Below are positions 33,444 to 42,134 of a stretch of DNA of 64,000 bases, piece after piece. Made by a program: the position numbers and the translations under genes. The notes under the pieces are model-generated. The model searched no databases and was not told the DNA's origin. It was given only the letters and a program-made list of their open reading frames with translations. How positions within the stretch are numbered: the first letter of the stretch is position 1; every line of letters starts with the position of its first letter. Where the stretch lies: the NCBI GenBank assembly GCA_030152565.1, contig JASLJE010000004.1, positions 62,001 through 126,000 on the forward strand, written 5' to 3'. This stretch comes from Peptoniphilaceae bacterium (lineage in GTDB: Bacteria; Bacillota; Clostridia; Tissierellales; Peptoniphilaceae).

Positions 33444-33854
33444 ATGGATAGATATATGGGATTAGACTTAGGTACGAAGACAATAGGAGTTGCTTTAAGT
33501 GACCCTATGCACATGTTTGCCAGTGCCTACAAGACGATAAAAAGAACTAATATTGATGAAGACATCAAGGAATTAATAGAAATAATAAAAACAGAAAATG
33601 TTTCAAAGATAATTATAGGCATGCCCTATAATATGAATAATACTGTAGGACCATCAGGCCAAAGAGTTTTGAGCTTTGTGGACCTTTTAAAAAAATCCGT
33701 AGACAATGAAATAATTTACATCGATGAAAGGCTTTCTACTGTATCAGCAGAAAGAGTTTTAATCGAGACCAAGGTTAGACGTGAAAACAGAAAAAAACAT
33801 ATCGATAAGCTAGCTGCTACATTTATACTACAAACGTATTTAGATAGAAATTGA
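33444..33854 (+). CDS. ruvX: RuvX/YqgF family Holliday-junction-resolvase-like nuclease
   Basis: RNase H-fold protein of 136 residues. The N-terminus YMGLDLGTKTIGVALSDP holds the first acidic residue, IIGMPYNM with the second strand, and DERLSTVSAERVL with the late acidic site. In E. coli YqgF takes part in 16S rRNA 5'-end processing; resolvase activity is seen in some members. AAGGTGA precedes the ATG. It sits in the conserved ireB-ruvX-DUF1292 order. Confidence 0.95.
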   Translation: MDRYMGLDLGTKTIGVALSDPMHMFASAYKTIKRTNIDEDIKELIEIIKTENVSKIIIGMPYNMNNTVGPSGQRVLSFVDLLKKSVDNEIIYIDERLSTVSAERVLIETKVRRENRKKHIDKLAATFILQTYLDRN

Positions 33855-33861
33855 GGTTATT

Positions 33862-34095
33862 ATGGATAAGATTATACTTAATGATGGAAACAAGGACATA
33901 GAATTCGAATTACTGGACACATTTGGCATAGATGACAAGGATTATGCATCTTTGCTAAATAGTGAAACAGAAGAAATATATTTATTAGAAATAAAAATAG
34001 ATGGGAGTGAAACATATTTTTCAACCATTGACAATCAACAGGAATTTGATGAGGTTATGTCCTTTTATATGGAGTTGCTTGATGAATTAAATTAA
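33862..34095 (+). CDS. DUF1292 protein (YrzB-like)
   Basis: Acidic protein of 77 residues with the DUF1292 pattern: ILNDGNKDIEFELLDTFGIDDKDYASLL followed by a YLLEIKIDG strand and a C-terminal helix DEVMSFYMELLDEL. The function is unknown; the gene is nearly always third in this block in Firmicutes. A second DUF1292 protein with an added metal-binding tail is at 41634. The gap to ruvX is seven bases. Confidence 0.9.
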   Translation: MDKIILNDGNKDIEFELLDTFGIDDKDYASLLNSETEEIYLLEIKIDGSETYFSTIDNQQEFDEVMSFYMELLDELN

Positions 34096-34117
34096 AGCAA
34101 TAAGGAAGGATGATAAA

Positions 34118-35812
34118 TTGAATAAGCGTAATAATAGGAATAAAAAATTAAAGATAATTCCTCTTGGAGGAGTAGGCGAAATAGGAAAGAACATGACTGC
34201 AGTAGAGTACAATAATCAAATAATTATTGTAGACGCAGGACTTACTTTTCCAGATGAAACAATGTTAGGGGTAGATATAGTAATACCAGACTTTAGCTAC
34301 CTAGAACAGAACAAGGACAAGATTAAGGGATTAGTTGTAACTCATGGACACGAAGATCATATCGGGGCTGTACCATATCTCCTAAAGAAATTTAATGTAA
34401 GGGTTTACGCGACTAGACTTACATTGGGACTGATAGAAGTTAAACTAAAGGAACATAGACTGGATACATCATTACTAAAGATTGTTCACCCTGGTCAAAC
34501 TATAAAATTAGGTGATTTTGACATTGAATTTATCAGTGTAAATCACTCCATACCAGATGCTACATCTATAGCTATCCACTCACCAGTGGGAGTTGTTATA
34601 TTTACAGGAGACTTTAAGGTTGACTATACTCCTATAGATGGAGTTCATATGGATATTCAAAGATTTGCCCAATTGGGTAGTGAGGGAGTATTAGCCCTAC
34701 TATCTGATAGTACCAACGTGGAAAGGCCGGGCTATACTATGAGTGAAATCATAGTAGGAGATACTTTTAAGCAGGTATTTGCATCTGCGCCAGAGAGAAT
34801 AGTAATAGCTACCTTTGCCTCCAACCTTCACAGGGTTCAACAGGTAATAGACGCTACAGAATACTATGATAGAAAGTTGGTAATAACTGGTAGATCTATG
34901 GAAAACAACGTAAAGATAGCCATAGAATTAGGTTATTTAAAGATTAAAAAAGACACTATGATCAATATTAATAAAATAGATAATTATGATCCTAGTAAGA
35001 TAGTTATGTTGACTACAGGAAGTCAAGGAGAGCCAATGAGCGCTCTTACTAGACTGGCTAAGTCAGAACATAGAAAGGTTAAGTTAAGACCTAATGATAC
35101 AGTAATCATATCAGCTACTCCAATACCTGGAAATGAAGAGTCCATGGGAGATGTGATTAACAACCTAACTGAATTAGGATGTGAGGTTGTATATTCCAAG
35201 TTGGCTGATGTTCACGTATCAGGTCACGCCTGCCAGGAAGAATTAAAGTTAATGCTATCCTTGGTAAGGCCAAAATACTTTATACCTGTTCATGGTGAAA
35301 AAAGACATTTAAAAATGCATGCTAAACTTGCTGAACAAGTTGGGGTTAAGCCTGAAAATATCTTGATAGGTAAGAATGGTAATGTATTTGAATTTGATAG
35401 ATACAGCGGCAAGATAAACGGCCAAGTACAAGCTGGAAACGTACTAGTTGACGGTTTAGGAATCGGAGATGTAGGTAATGTTGTCTTAAGAGATAGAAAA
35501 CATTTATCTGAAGAAGGATTAATAACAGTTGTACTAAACGTTGATAAAAAGACTAAACGATTAGTTGGATCACCAGAAATAATCTCTAGAGGTTTCGTAT
35601 ACGTTAAGGAATCTAAGGATATTATAGGTAATGCCAAGAGGATTATCCTGAATGTAATGAAGGAAGTAGAAAAGAAAAACATCACTGATGTTAACTATAT
35701 TAAGTACTTGATTAGGGATAGACTTAAGTCCTATGTATACACTGAGATAAAGAGAGATCCAATGATTATACCAATAATTATGGAAGTGGATACAGATGGC
35801 AAAGATAAATAA
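34118..35812 (+). CDS. rnj: Ribonuclease J
   Basis: Metallo-beta-lactamase/beta-CASP nuclease of 564 residues with endo- and 5'-exonuclease activity in mRNA turnover. It starts with a basic tail then IIPLGGVGEIGKNM; the zinc motif is THGHEDHIG, and the beta-CASP part has SDSTNVERPG, TGSQGEPMSAL and FIPVHGEKRHLKMHA. The start is TTG at 34118 with GGAAGGA upstream; no in-frame ATG lies nearby. In Bacillus subtilis mltG occupies this position between the DUF1292 gene and trmR. It overlaps trmR by 17 bases. Confidence 0.95.
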   Translation: MNKRNNRNKKLKIIPLGGVGEIGKNMTAVEYNNQIIIVDAGLTFPDETMLGVDIVIPDFSYLEQNKDKIKGLVVTHGHEDHIGAVPYLLKKFNVRVYATRLTLGLIEVKLKEHRLDTSLLKIVHPGQTIKLGDFDIEFISVNHSIPDATSIAIHSPVGVVIFTGDFKVDYTPIDGVHMDIQRFAQLGSEGVLALLSDSTNVERPGYTMSEIIVGDTFKQVFASAPERIVIATFASNLHRVQQVIDATEYYDRKLVITGRSMENNVKIAIELGYLKIKKDTMININKIDNYDPSKIVMLTTGSQGEPMSALTRLAKSEHRKVKLRPNDTVIISATPIPGNEESMGDVINNLTELGCEVVYSKLADVHVSGHACQEELKLMLSLVRPKYFIPVHGEKRHLKMHAKLAEQVGVKPENILIGKNGNVFEFDRYSGKINGQVQAGNVLVDGLGIGDVGNVVLRDRKHLSEEGLITVVLNVDKKTKRLVGSPEIISRGFVYVKESKDIIGNAKRIILNVMKEVEKKNITDVNYIKYLIRDRLKSYVYTEIKRDPMIIPIIMEVDTDGKDK

Positions 35813-36458
35813 TGAAAAAGTTGTGGACTACCTTCATATACTTTATGACGGTAAGGACCCAGACTATTTAGAAGAATTAAGACAGTATGGTGAAGAAAAT
35901 AAGGTGCCTATAGTCCATAGGGAAGTAGGCGAACTTATGAAAACCATGATTAAAATATATAAACCAAAAAGGATACTAGAGATAGGTACAGCCATAGGAT
36001 ATTCATCAATCCTCATGGCTTCTGTCTCATCTGAGGATGTAGTGATCAAGACCATAGAGATCAGAGAGGACATGAAAGAAATCGCTGATGCTAACATAGA
36101 GAAATATGGATTTGACAAGAATATAGAAGTTTTACTAGGCGATGCAGCTGTGGTCCTAGACCAGTTGGATGAGAAATTTGACATGGTCTTTATAGATGCG
36201 GCCAAGGGGCAATATATAAAATACCTGGAAAAAGCCCTACCCTTGATGGAAGAAGAGGCTTTAATAATATCAGACAATATTTTATACAAGGCCATGATAG
36301 CTGATGACAGCCTGGTAGTGAGAAGGAAAAAGACAATAGTTACCAGAATTAGAAGATATCTGGATATACTTACCAGCACTGAAAACTTGACTACCTCAGT
36401 TATACCAATAGGCGATGGGGTCGCCATTACCTACAAGGAGGGAGAATGCAAAATTTAG
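35796..36458 (+). CDS. trmR: tRNA 5-hydroxyuridine methyltransferase (TrmR/YrrM-like)
   Basis: SAM-dependent O-methyltransferase of 220 residues. Motif I is ILEIGTAIGYSSI, the acidic metal-site region is FDMVFIDAAKGQY and IISDNILY. In Bacillus subtilis TrmR methylates 5-hydroxyuridine to 5-methoxyuridine at tRNA wobble position 34. That assignment is supported by the overlap with a U32-family gene whose homologues (TrhP) make the hydroxyuridine substrate. It overlaps RNase J by 17 bases and the next gene by 13. Confidence 0.88.
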   Translation: MAKINNEKVVDYLHILYDGKDPDYLEELRQYGEENKVPIVHREVGELMKTMIKIYKPKRILEIGTAIGYSSILMASVSSEDVVIKTIEIREDMKEIADANIEKYGFDKNIEVLLGDAAVVLDQLDEKFDMVFIDAAKGQYIKYLEKALPLMEEEALIISDNILYKAMIADDSLVVRRKKTIVTRIRRYLDILTSTENLTTSVIPIGDGVAITYKEGECKI

Positions 36459-37672
36459 AATTACTAGCTCCAGCAGGAGATATAGATAAATTAAAAACTG
36501 CCATTGACTATGGTGCAGATGCAGTGTTTTTGGCAGGTAAGGAATATGGACTAAGGACAGCTTCAAAAAACTTTTCAGATGAAGAGTTGAAGGAGGCTGT
36601 AGACTATGCCCATTCAAAGGGTAAAAAAGTTTATATTACCATGAATATAATTGCCCATAATAACGACTTTACTGAAGTTGATGAATATATTAAATACCTA
36701 GATAAAATAGCTATAGATGGGGTCATAGTAGCTGACCCGGGAATCTTCATGAGAATAAAGACCCTAGCTCCAAGAATAGAGCTTCACATTAGTACTCAAG
36801 CCAATATAACCAATGCAGAAACAGTTAACTTCTGGTATGAACTAGGAGCTAGAAGAGTGGTATTGGCCAGGGAATTATCACTAGAAGAAATAAGATATAT
36901 TAGACAAAATATTCCAGAAGATATGGAATTGGAAGTCTTTGTACATGGAGCCATGTGCATATCATATTCAGGCAGGTGTTTATTGAGCAACTATATGACC
37001 AATAGGGACGCAAATCATGGAGACTGTGCTCAATCTTGCAGGTGGAAGTACAACTTGGTTGAAGAAAAAAGACCAGGAGAATACTATCCAATAGAGGAAG
37101 ATGAAAGGGGCACATTTATTTTTAACTCCAAGGACCTATGTCTTTTAGAAAACATAGGAGACTTGATAGATGCAGGGGTTAACAGCTTTAAGATAGAAGG
37201 TAGGGTTAAGACCCAATACTATGTAGCCACTGTTATAAGATCCTATAGGTTGGCCATAGATGCCTATCTAGAAAATAGATTTACAGATGACTATAAGGCT
37301 TATTTATTAGAAGAAATTAAAAAGGCCAGTCATAGAGATTTTACCAAGGGATTTTTAAATGGTAAGCCAGGTCCAGAAGGACAAAACTATGAAACTAGTT
37401 CCTATGTTAGGGGCTATGACTTTATAGCGCAAATTCTAGACTATGATGAGGAAAGTAAGACGGCCTTGGTAGAGCAAAGAAATAAGTTTTCCCTAGGGGA
37501 CAAGGTGGAAGCCTTTGGACCTTATGAGGATTATCACGAATTTACCATAGACAAGATAATAGATGAAAATGGACAAGAGAAAGAATCAGCGCCACATGCC
37601 CAAGAATTGTTGAAAATTAATATTAACTATCCAGCAAGAAAAGGTGACATGATTAGACGTAGAGTAGACTAA
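36446..37672 (+). CDS. trhP: U32 family tRNA hydroxylation protein (TrhP-like)
   Basis: Protein of 408 residues in the peptidase U32 family, which is now tied to prephenate-dependent tRNA uridine hydroxylation rather than proteolysis. It begins LELLAPAGDIDKLKTAIDYGADAVF and has HISTQANITNAE and the cysteine-rich FVHGAMCISYSGRCLLSNYM...GDCAQSCRW, a likely iron-sulfur site. Bacillus subtilis has two such genes next to trmR; here there is one. GGAGGGAGA precedes the ATG inside the end of trmR. Confidence 0.9.
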   Translation: MQNLELLAPAGDIDKLKTAIDYGADAVFLAGKEYGLRTASKNFSDEELKEAVDYAHSKGKKVYITMNIIAHNNDFTEVDEYIKYLDKIAIDGVIVADPGIFMRIKTLAPRIELHISTQANITNAETVNFWYELGARRVVLARELSLEEIRYIRQNIPEDMELEVFVHGAMCISYSGRCLLSNYMTNRDANHGDCAQSCRWKYNLVEEKRPGEYYPIEEDERGTFIFNSKDLCLLENIGDLIDAGVNSFKIEGRVKTQYYVATVIRSYRLAIDAYLENRFTDDYKAYLLEEIKKASHRDFTKGFLNGKPGPEGQNYETSSYVRGYDFIAQILDYDEESKTALVEQRNKFSLGDKVEAFGPYEDYHEFTIDKIIDENGQEKESAPHAQELLKININYPARKGDMIRRRVD

Positions 37673-37684
37673 AGAAGGTGTATT

Positions 37685-38539
37685 ATGAAAAGAATCCACA
37701 GGCAATTAACCTTTATCTTAATAGGTGCCCTACTTATGGCTTCAGCATCCCACTTTTTTCTAATTCCCCAGGAATTGGCATCAGGAGGAGTGTCGGGTAT
37801 AGCCGTAATAATTAATCACGCCTTTCCCGGAGTCAATATAGGCTTGACAGTTACAGCTTTAAACATAGTTCTTTTTGCAGTAGGTTTTATAGTTCTAGGC
37901 AGTCAGTTTGGAATTTTAACCCTCTTGGGAACCTTTGTTTATTCAGCCTTATTAATAGTCTTTGAAAGTTTTTTGCCTATGACAAGGCCTCTAGTAGAGG
38001 ATGTTATAGTAAATGTGGTGGCAGGTTCTAGTATTATGGCCATGGGTTTGGCCATAGTCTTAAATGAAAATGCCTCTACAGGCGGAACAGATATAGTAGG
38101 AAAAATAATTAGTAAGTATTTACACCTGGATATAGGTAAGAGTATCTTTTTAGCAGATTCCATGGTTTTGGTTTCAGCAACCCTGGTGATGGGGATTGAA
38201 AAAGGTCTATACTCTATAATTGGAAATATAATAACTTCTGTCCTAGTAGATAAGTTTATAGCAGGCTTTAATACCAAGATAGCAGTTACTATTATTTCAG
38301 ACCAGTTGGATTCGATAAATGATTATATCAATTTAGAATTAAATAGGGGAACTACGATTTACAAGGCAGTGGGGGGCTATACTAAAGATCCAAGAGATAT
38401 ACTAGTGACCATTGTCCAAAGACCCCAATATATAAAAATAAAAGAATTTGTAAATGAGATCGATCCTGATGCTTTTGTATTTGTTAAATATGTTAGTGAA
38501 GTTATAGGAGAAGGTTTTACAAGGGAGTCATTAAAATGA
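37685..38539 (+). CDS. YitT family membrane protein, copy 2
   Basis: Membrane protein of 284 residues with five or six helices and a C-terminal DUF2179 domain. The same signatures as copy 1 are seen: IPQELASGGVSGIAVI, ASTGGTDIVGKII and LDIGKSIFLADS. The soluble domain ends DPDAFVFVKYVSEVIGEGF, matching DPQAFITILNTSQIIGKGF of copy 1. The two copies are clearly diverged paralogues. This one lies in an operon with RNA-modification genes; its stop overlaps cvfB by four bases. Confidence 0.9.
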   Translation: MKRIHRQLTFILIGALLMASASHFFLIPQELASGGVSGIAVIINHAFPGVNIGLTVTALNIVLFAVGFIVLGSQFGILTLLGTFVYSALLIVFESFLPMTRPLVEDVIVNVVAGSSIMAMGLAIVLNENASTGGTDIVGKIISKYLHLDIGKSIFLADSMVLVSATLVMGIEKGLYSIIGNIITSVLVDKFIAGFNTKIAVTIISDQLDSINDYINLELNRGTTIYKAVGGYTKDPRDILVTIVQRPQYIKIKEFVNEIDPDAFVFVKYVSEVIGEGFTRESLK

Positions 38540-39408
38540 TAGAATTAGGAAAAACACAAAATTTAGTCATAAAGAGATTTACATCAGTAGGGGCATTTTT
38601 AAATGTCAATGCTGATACGGACAATAATACAGACGTATTATTACCAAGAAAATATGTTAAGAAAGATTGGAATGTGGGAGATGACATTGAAGTATTTATC
38701 TATTTAGATAATAGTAATCGTCAAATTGCCACAACTAAAAAATCCAAGTTAGAGTTGAATGAATTAGCTATCTTACAAGTTATAGATACCACAAAGATAG
38801 GAGCTTTCATGGACTGGGGCTTGGACAAGGACTTGCTTTTACCCTTTGAAGAACAAAGTGTAAAGGCAAAGAAATATGCTTATTATTTGGTTGGGCTTTA
38901 CCTAGATAAATCCAACAGACTTTGTGCGACTATGAAGGTCGATAAATACTTTGATCAAAATCCAGAGTATAAAGAGGATGATTGGGTGGAAGGTAAGGTT
39001 TATGCCTTTAATTATGATATAGGCGCCTTTGTACTAATAGACAATAAGTACAATGGACTGCTTCCTTCAGAAGAAGTGATGGGAATACTAAAGATAGGTG
39101 AAACTGTTAAGGCCAGAGTTAAAAGGGTTAAGCCTGATGGCAAGATAGACCTTACTTTTAACAATAGAATGTATGTGGAACTTAATAAGGACGCTGAGAC
39201 TGTTTATAATATTCTTAGGGATAATGGCGGCTTTTTGAAGGTAAATGATAAGAGTGATAGTAGACTCATAAAAAGTATTTTTGGTATGAGTAAATCCCAA
39301 TTTAAAAGATCTGTTGGTAGACTACTAAAACAGAGAAGAATCACATTTAAAAATGATGGGATACAGATAAATTATGGAGGACAAAATGGAAGAAAAAATT
39401 TTAACTAG
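38536..39408 (+). CDS. cvfB: S1-type RNA-binding protein CvfB (YitL)
   Basis: RNA-binding protein of 290 residues with three S1-like domains and a C-terminal winged helix. The N-terminal domain contains VGAFLNVNADTDNNTDVLLP, the second KIGAFMDWGLDKDLLLP, the third DIGAFVLIDNKYNGLLP, and the winged helix GMSKSQFKRSVGRLLKQRRI. In Staphylococcus aureus CvfB affects virulence gene expression. Start overlaps the YitT gene as ATGA, and the end overlaps the parvulin gene by 23 bases. Confidence 0.93.
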   Translation: MIELGKTQNLVIKRFTSVGAFLNVNADTDNNTDVLLPRKYVKKDWNVGDDIEVFIYLDNSNRQIATTKKSKLELNELAILQVIDTTKIGAFMDWGLDKDLLLPFEEQSVKAKKYAYYLVGLYLDKSNRLCATMKVDKYFDQNPEYKEDDWVEGKVYAFNYDIGAFVLIDNKYNGLLPSEEVMGILKIGETVKARVKRVKPDGKIDLTFNNRMYVELNKDAETVYNILRDNGGFLKVNDKSDSRLIKSIFGMSKSQFKRSVGRLLKQRRITFKNDGIQINYGGQNGRKNFN

Positions 39409-40129
39409 AGTAGGCGATTTTACAGTAACTGAGAAGGACGTATTGGATTTTATTAACTTGTTAGGTCAAGAAGGTATGCAATTCAATAACTCTTCAGGAA
39501 TAAAGCAAGTTGCCAAGGAACTTATGAATCAACACTTAATTTACTTAGATGCTAAGGAAAGCAAGTTAGATGAAGAGGAAGACTTTGTTAATGAATTAAA
39601 TATTGCTAAGGAACAAATGTTAAAACAATATTCAATGAGAAAAGTTTTAGAATCTGTTGAAGTACCTGAAGAAGAAATCAAGGCATTTTACGAAGAAAAC
39701 AAGGCTATGTTCAAACCTATGTATTCATTTAAGGCTAGTCATATCCTAGTTGAAGAAGAAGACAAGGCTAAGGAAATCAAGGCTAAATTAGACGAAGGTT
39801 CTAAATTTGAAGACTTGGCTCAAGAATTTTCAACTTGCCCATCTAAAGAAGCAGGAGGAGAATTAGGAGTATTTTCAACAGGACAAATGGTTCCAGAATT
39901 TGAAGATGCTTGTGTTGAAATGGAAGTTGGATCAATTTCTGAACCTGTTAAAACACAATTTGGCTACCACTTAATCAAGTTAGACGACAAGGCTCTTGCT
40001 AAGGATGCTGACTTTGAATCTGTAAAATTAGATATAAATAATATGTTACTAGGACAAAAACAACAAGAAAAGTATTTAGAAGTAACTGAAAACTTACACG
40101 AAAAATACGAAGTTGAAAGCTTTATTTAA
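39386..40129 (+). CDS. Cytoplasmic parvulin-type peptidyl-prolyl isomerase
   Basis: Protein of 247 residues. A helical chaperone-like N-terminal part (about 1-115) is followed by a parvulin domain with KASHILVEEEDKAKEI, FSTCPSKEAGGELGVF, MVPEFEDACVEMEVG and TQFGYHLIKLDD. No signal peptide or lipobox is present, unlike PrsA, so it should act in the cytoplasm on nascent or misfolded proteins. The ATG at 39386 has GGAGG upstream. Codon use is strongly biased to AT-ending codons, like ftsZ and ackA, which suggests high expression. Confidence 0.92.
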   Translation: MEEKILTRVGDFTVTEKDVLDFINLLGQEGMQFNNSSGIKQVAKELMNQHLIYLDAKESKLDEEEDFVNELNIAKEQMLKQYSMRKVLESVEVPEEEIKAFYEENKAMFKPMYSFKASHILVEEEDKAKEIKAKLDEGSKFEDLAQEFSTCPSKEAGGELGVFSTGQMVPEFEDACVEMEVGSISEPVKTQFGYHLIKLDDKALAKDADFESVKLDINNMLLGQKQQEKYLEVTENLHEKYEVESFI

Positions 40130-40138
40130 GGAAAAATT

Positions 40139-41581
40139 ATGGAAAGATTAATTAACTCAACTGCTTCAAATGTGTTCAATAATTTTATAAAACTTAATAA
40201 GATTCCCAGATGTTCCAACAATGAAGAGGAAATAAGTAATTATTTAAGAATGTTTGGTGAGAGTCTAGGACTTACTACCATCCAAGATGAATTCTTAAAT
40301 GTCTATATAAAGAAACCTGCAACTATTGGATATGAAAATCATGAACCAGTAGTTTTACAGGCCCACATGGACATGGTCTGTGAAAAAACAGAAGATTCAG
40401 ACCATGATTTCTGCAAGGACCCTATAGAGGTTCATGTAGAAGGGGATTATATTAAGGCTAATAAGACCACCTTGGGAGCAGATAATGGTATTGGTGTTGC
40501 CCTTGCCTTGGATATTTTGGAAAATGATAGCCTGGCTCATCCGCCTATTGAAGTCATTATAACAGCGACTGAAGAAACTGGCATGGACGGAGTTATAGGC
40601 CTATCCAAAGACCTATTAAAGGGAAGAAAATTGATAAATATTGACACAGAAGAGGAAGGAACCCTTATCATTGGTTGTGCAGGAGGGATTAATTCCTATC
40701 TAGACTTGGATATTAAAAGAGAAAGTGGCCATTCTAAGAAAACAGTGAAACTATCCCTAGCAGGACTTAAGGGAGGTCACTCAGGAATGACCATAGGCAG
40801 TAACAATATAAATGCCATTAAATTAATTTCTGAGTATATAAGAAAAATTAGAACAGAAATACCTATGAGTCTTCTTGCCATCAAGGGGGGAACCAAGCAC
40901 AATGCCATTCCTTCTCAAGCAGAGATCATAGTTGGTATAGAAGATGAAGACCTGGAAAGGTTTAAGGAAGTCTATACCAAGGTTACCAATGAATATGTGG
41001 AAAACTCTCTTAAGAGGGAACCAGATATATCCTTTGCCTATGAACTAGTAGGGGAAGAAAAAACTTTTATCACTACTGAAGACGCTAAGAAGATGCTTAA
41101 TTTGATTCAACTTTTACCCCATGGAGTAAACACTATGGACAGTGAAACTGATCAGGTTCAATCATCTAATAACTTGGCCATAGTAAGGACAGAAGAAGAT
41201 AAGTTTAAGGTGAGTATATCAATTAGAAGCTCCAAGGAAGCCGAAAGAGAAAATCTTATAAATAAGGTTGAAGAAGTGGCTAAATTGGTAGGAGCTAGCA
41301 TGGACCTAAGTGAAGGCTATCCTATGTGGGAACCTAAGGAAGTATCTCCTTTAAAAGAAGTGGCTAGAATAGCCTATAAGGATCTGACAGAAGAGGATTT
41401 AAATATTAGTACTATTCACGCTGGACTTGAGTGTGGTATTATAAGTGAAAAATATCCAGAAATGGATATGATTTCCATAGGACCTAATATTGAAGGTGCT
41501 CATACGCCAGAAGAAAAGTTGTCCATCAGGTCAACAGAATTTATAAGAGAATATATCTACGATATATTGGCTAGATTATAG
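40139..41581 (+). CDS. pepD: Aminoacyl-histidine dipeptidase (PepD, M20)
   Basis: Metallopeptidase of 480 residues that hydrolyses dipeptides such as Xaa-His. Metal-binding motifs are VVLQAHMDMVCE, LGADNGIGVALAL and ITATEETGMDG; the lid domain with GGHSGMTIG follows and the late HAGLECG carries another ligand. PepD-type length and the MVCEKTEDSDHDF stretch separate it from other M20 enzymes. It fits peptide use, along with the M42 peptidase at 57967. Confidence 0.95.
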   Translation: MERLINSTASNVFNNFIKLNKIPRCSNNEEEISNYLRMFGESLGLTTIQDEFLNVYIKKPATIGYENHEPVVLQAHMDMVCEKTEDSDHDFCKDPIEVHVEGDYIKANKTTLGADNGIGVALALDILENDSLAHPPIEVIITATEETGMDGVIGLSKDLLKGRKLINIDTEEEGTLIIGCAGGINSYLDLDIKRESGHSKKTVKLSLAGLKGGHSGMTIGSNNINAIKLISEYIRKIRTEIPMSLLAIKGGTKHNAIPSQAEIIVGIEDEDLERFKEVYTKVTNEYVENSLKREPDISFAYELVGEEKTFITTEDAKKMLNLIQLLPHGVNTMDSETDQVQSSNNLAIVRTEEDKFKVSISIRSSKEAERENLINKVEEVAKLVGASMDLSEGYPMWEPKEVSPLKEVARIAYKDLTEEDLNISTIHAGLECGIISEKYPEMDMISIGPNIEGAHTPEEKLSIRSTEFIREYIYDILARL

Positions 41582-41633
41582 AATAAAAAATTAACAATAG
41601 GGTATAAATATATTATAGCCTAAGGAGGATGTT

Positions 41634-42131
41634 ATGACAGATAATAAAGATTTAGAAATGAATGAAGAATTTGAAGAATTCGAAGATTTTGAAACAATTC
41701 ATTTAACTCTAGAAGATGACACTGAATTAGAATGTGCCGTTCTTGGAGTATTTGAAGTGGACGAAACAGAATACGTTGCCTTACTTCCATTAGTTGAAGG
41801 CGAAGAAGCAGATGAAGTATTACTTTACAGATTCCACGAAAAAGAAGACGAAGAAATTGAAATCTCTATGATTGAATCAGAAGAAGAATTTAATATAGCA
41901 GCAGAAGCTTATTATGAATTAGTAAGCGATCATGACCACGATCATGATCACGATGGATGTTGCGGACACGACCATGACCATGACCACGAAGGATGCTGCG
42001 GACATGGCCATAATCATGATGATGACCATTGTTGTAAAGAAGACGGTCACAGACATGACAAGGATCACTGTTGTAAGGAAGATGGCCACAAACACGAAGA
42101 TGGTCACTGCTGTAAACACGATCACGAATAA
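41634..42131 (+). CDS. DUF1292 protein with His/Cys-rich metal-binding tail
   Basis: Protein of 165 residues in two parts. Residues 17-97 match DUF1292, as in TIHLTLEDDTELECAVLGVF and EVLLYRFHEKEDEEIEI. Residues 98-165 form a low-complexity tail with 20 His and 10 Cys, the cysteines always in CC pairs (109, 121, 133, 146, 159) separated by DHDHDH, GHGHNH or KEDGHRH units. This looks like a nickel, zinc or copper binding store or buffer, which is inference. TAAGGAGG precedes the ATG, and a radical SAM gene follows after three bases. Confidence 0.88.
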   Translation: MTDNKDLEMNEEFEEFEDFETIHLTLEDDTELECAVLGVFEVDETEYVALLPLVEGEEADEVLLYRFHEKEDEEIEISMIESEEEFNIAAEAYYELVSDHDHDHDHDGCCGHDHDHDHEGCCGHGHNHDDDHCCKEDGHRHDKDHCCKEDGHKHEDGHCCKHDHE

Positions 42132-42134
42132 GAT

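Noticed and set aside
35864..36427. Minus-strand frame of 187 codons opposite trmR
   Set aside because: The plus-strand gene has clear family motifs; the antisense product is Ser/Ile-rich with no start signal.
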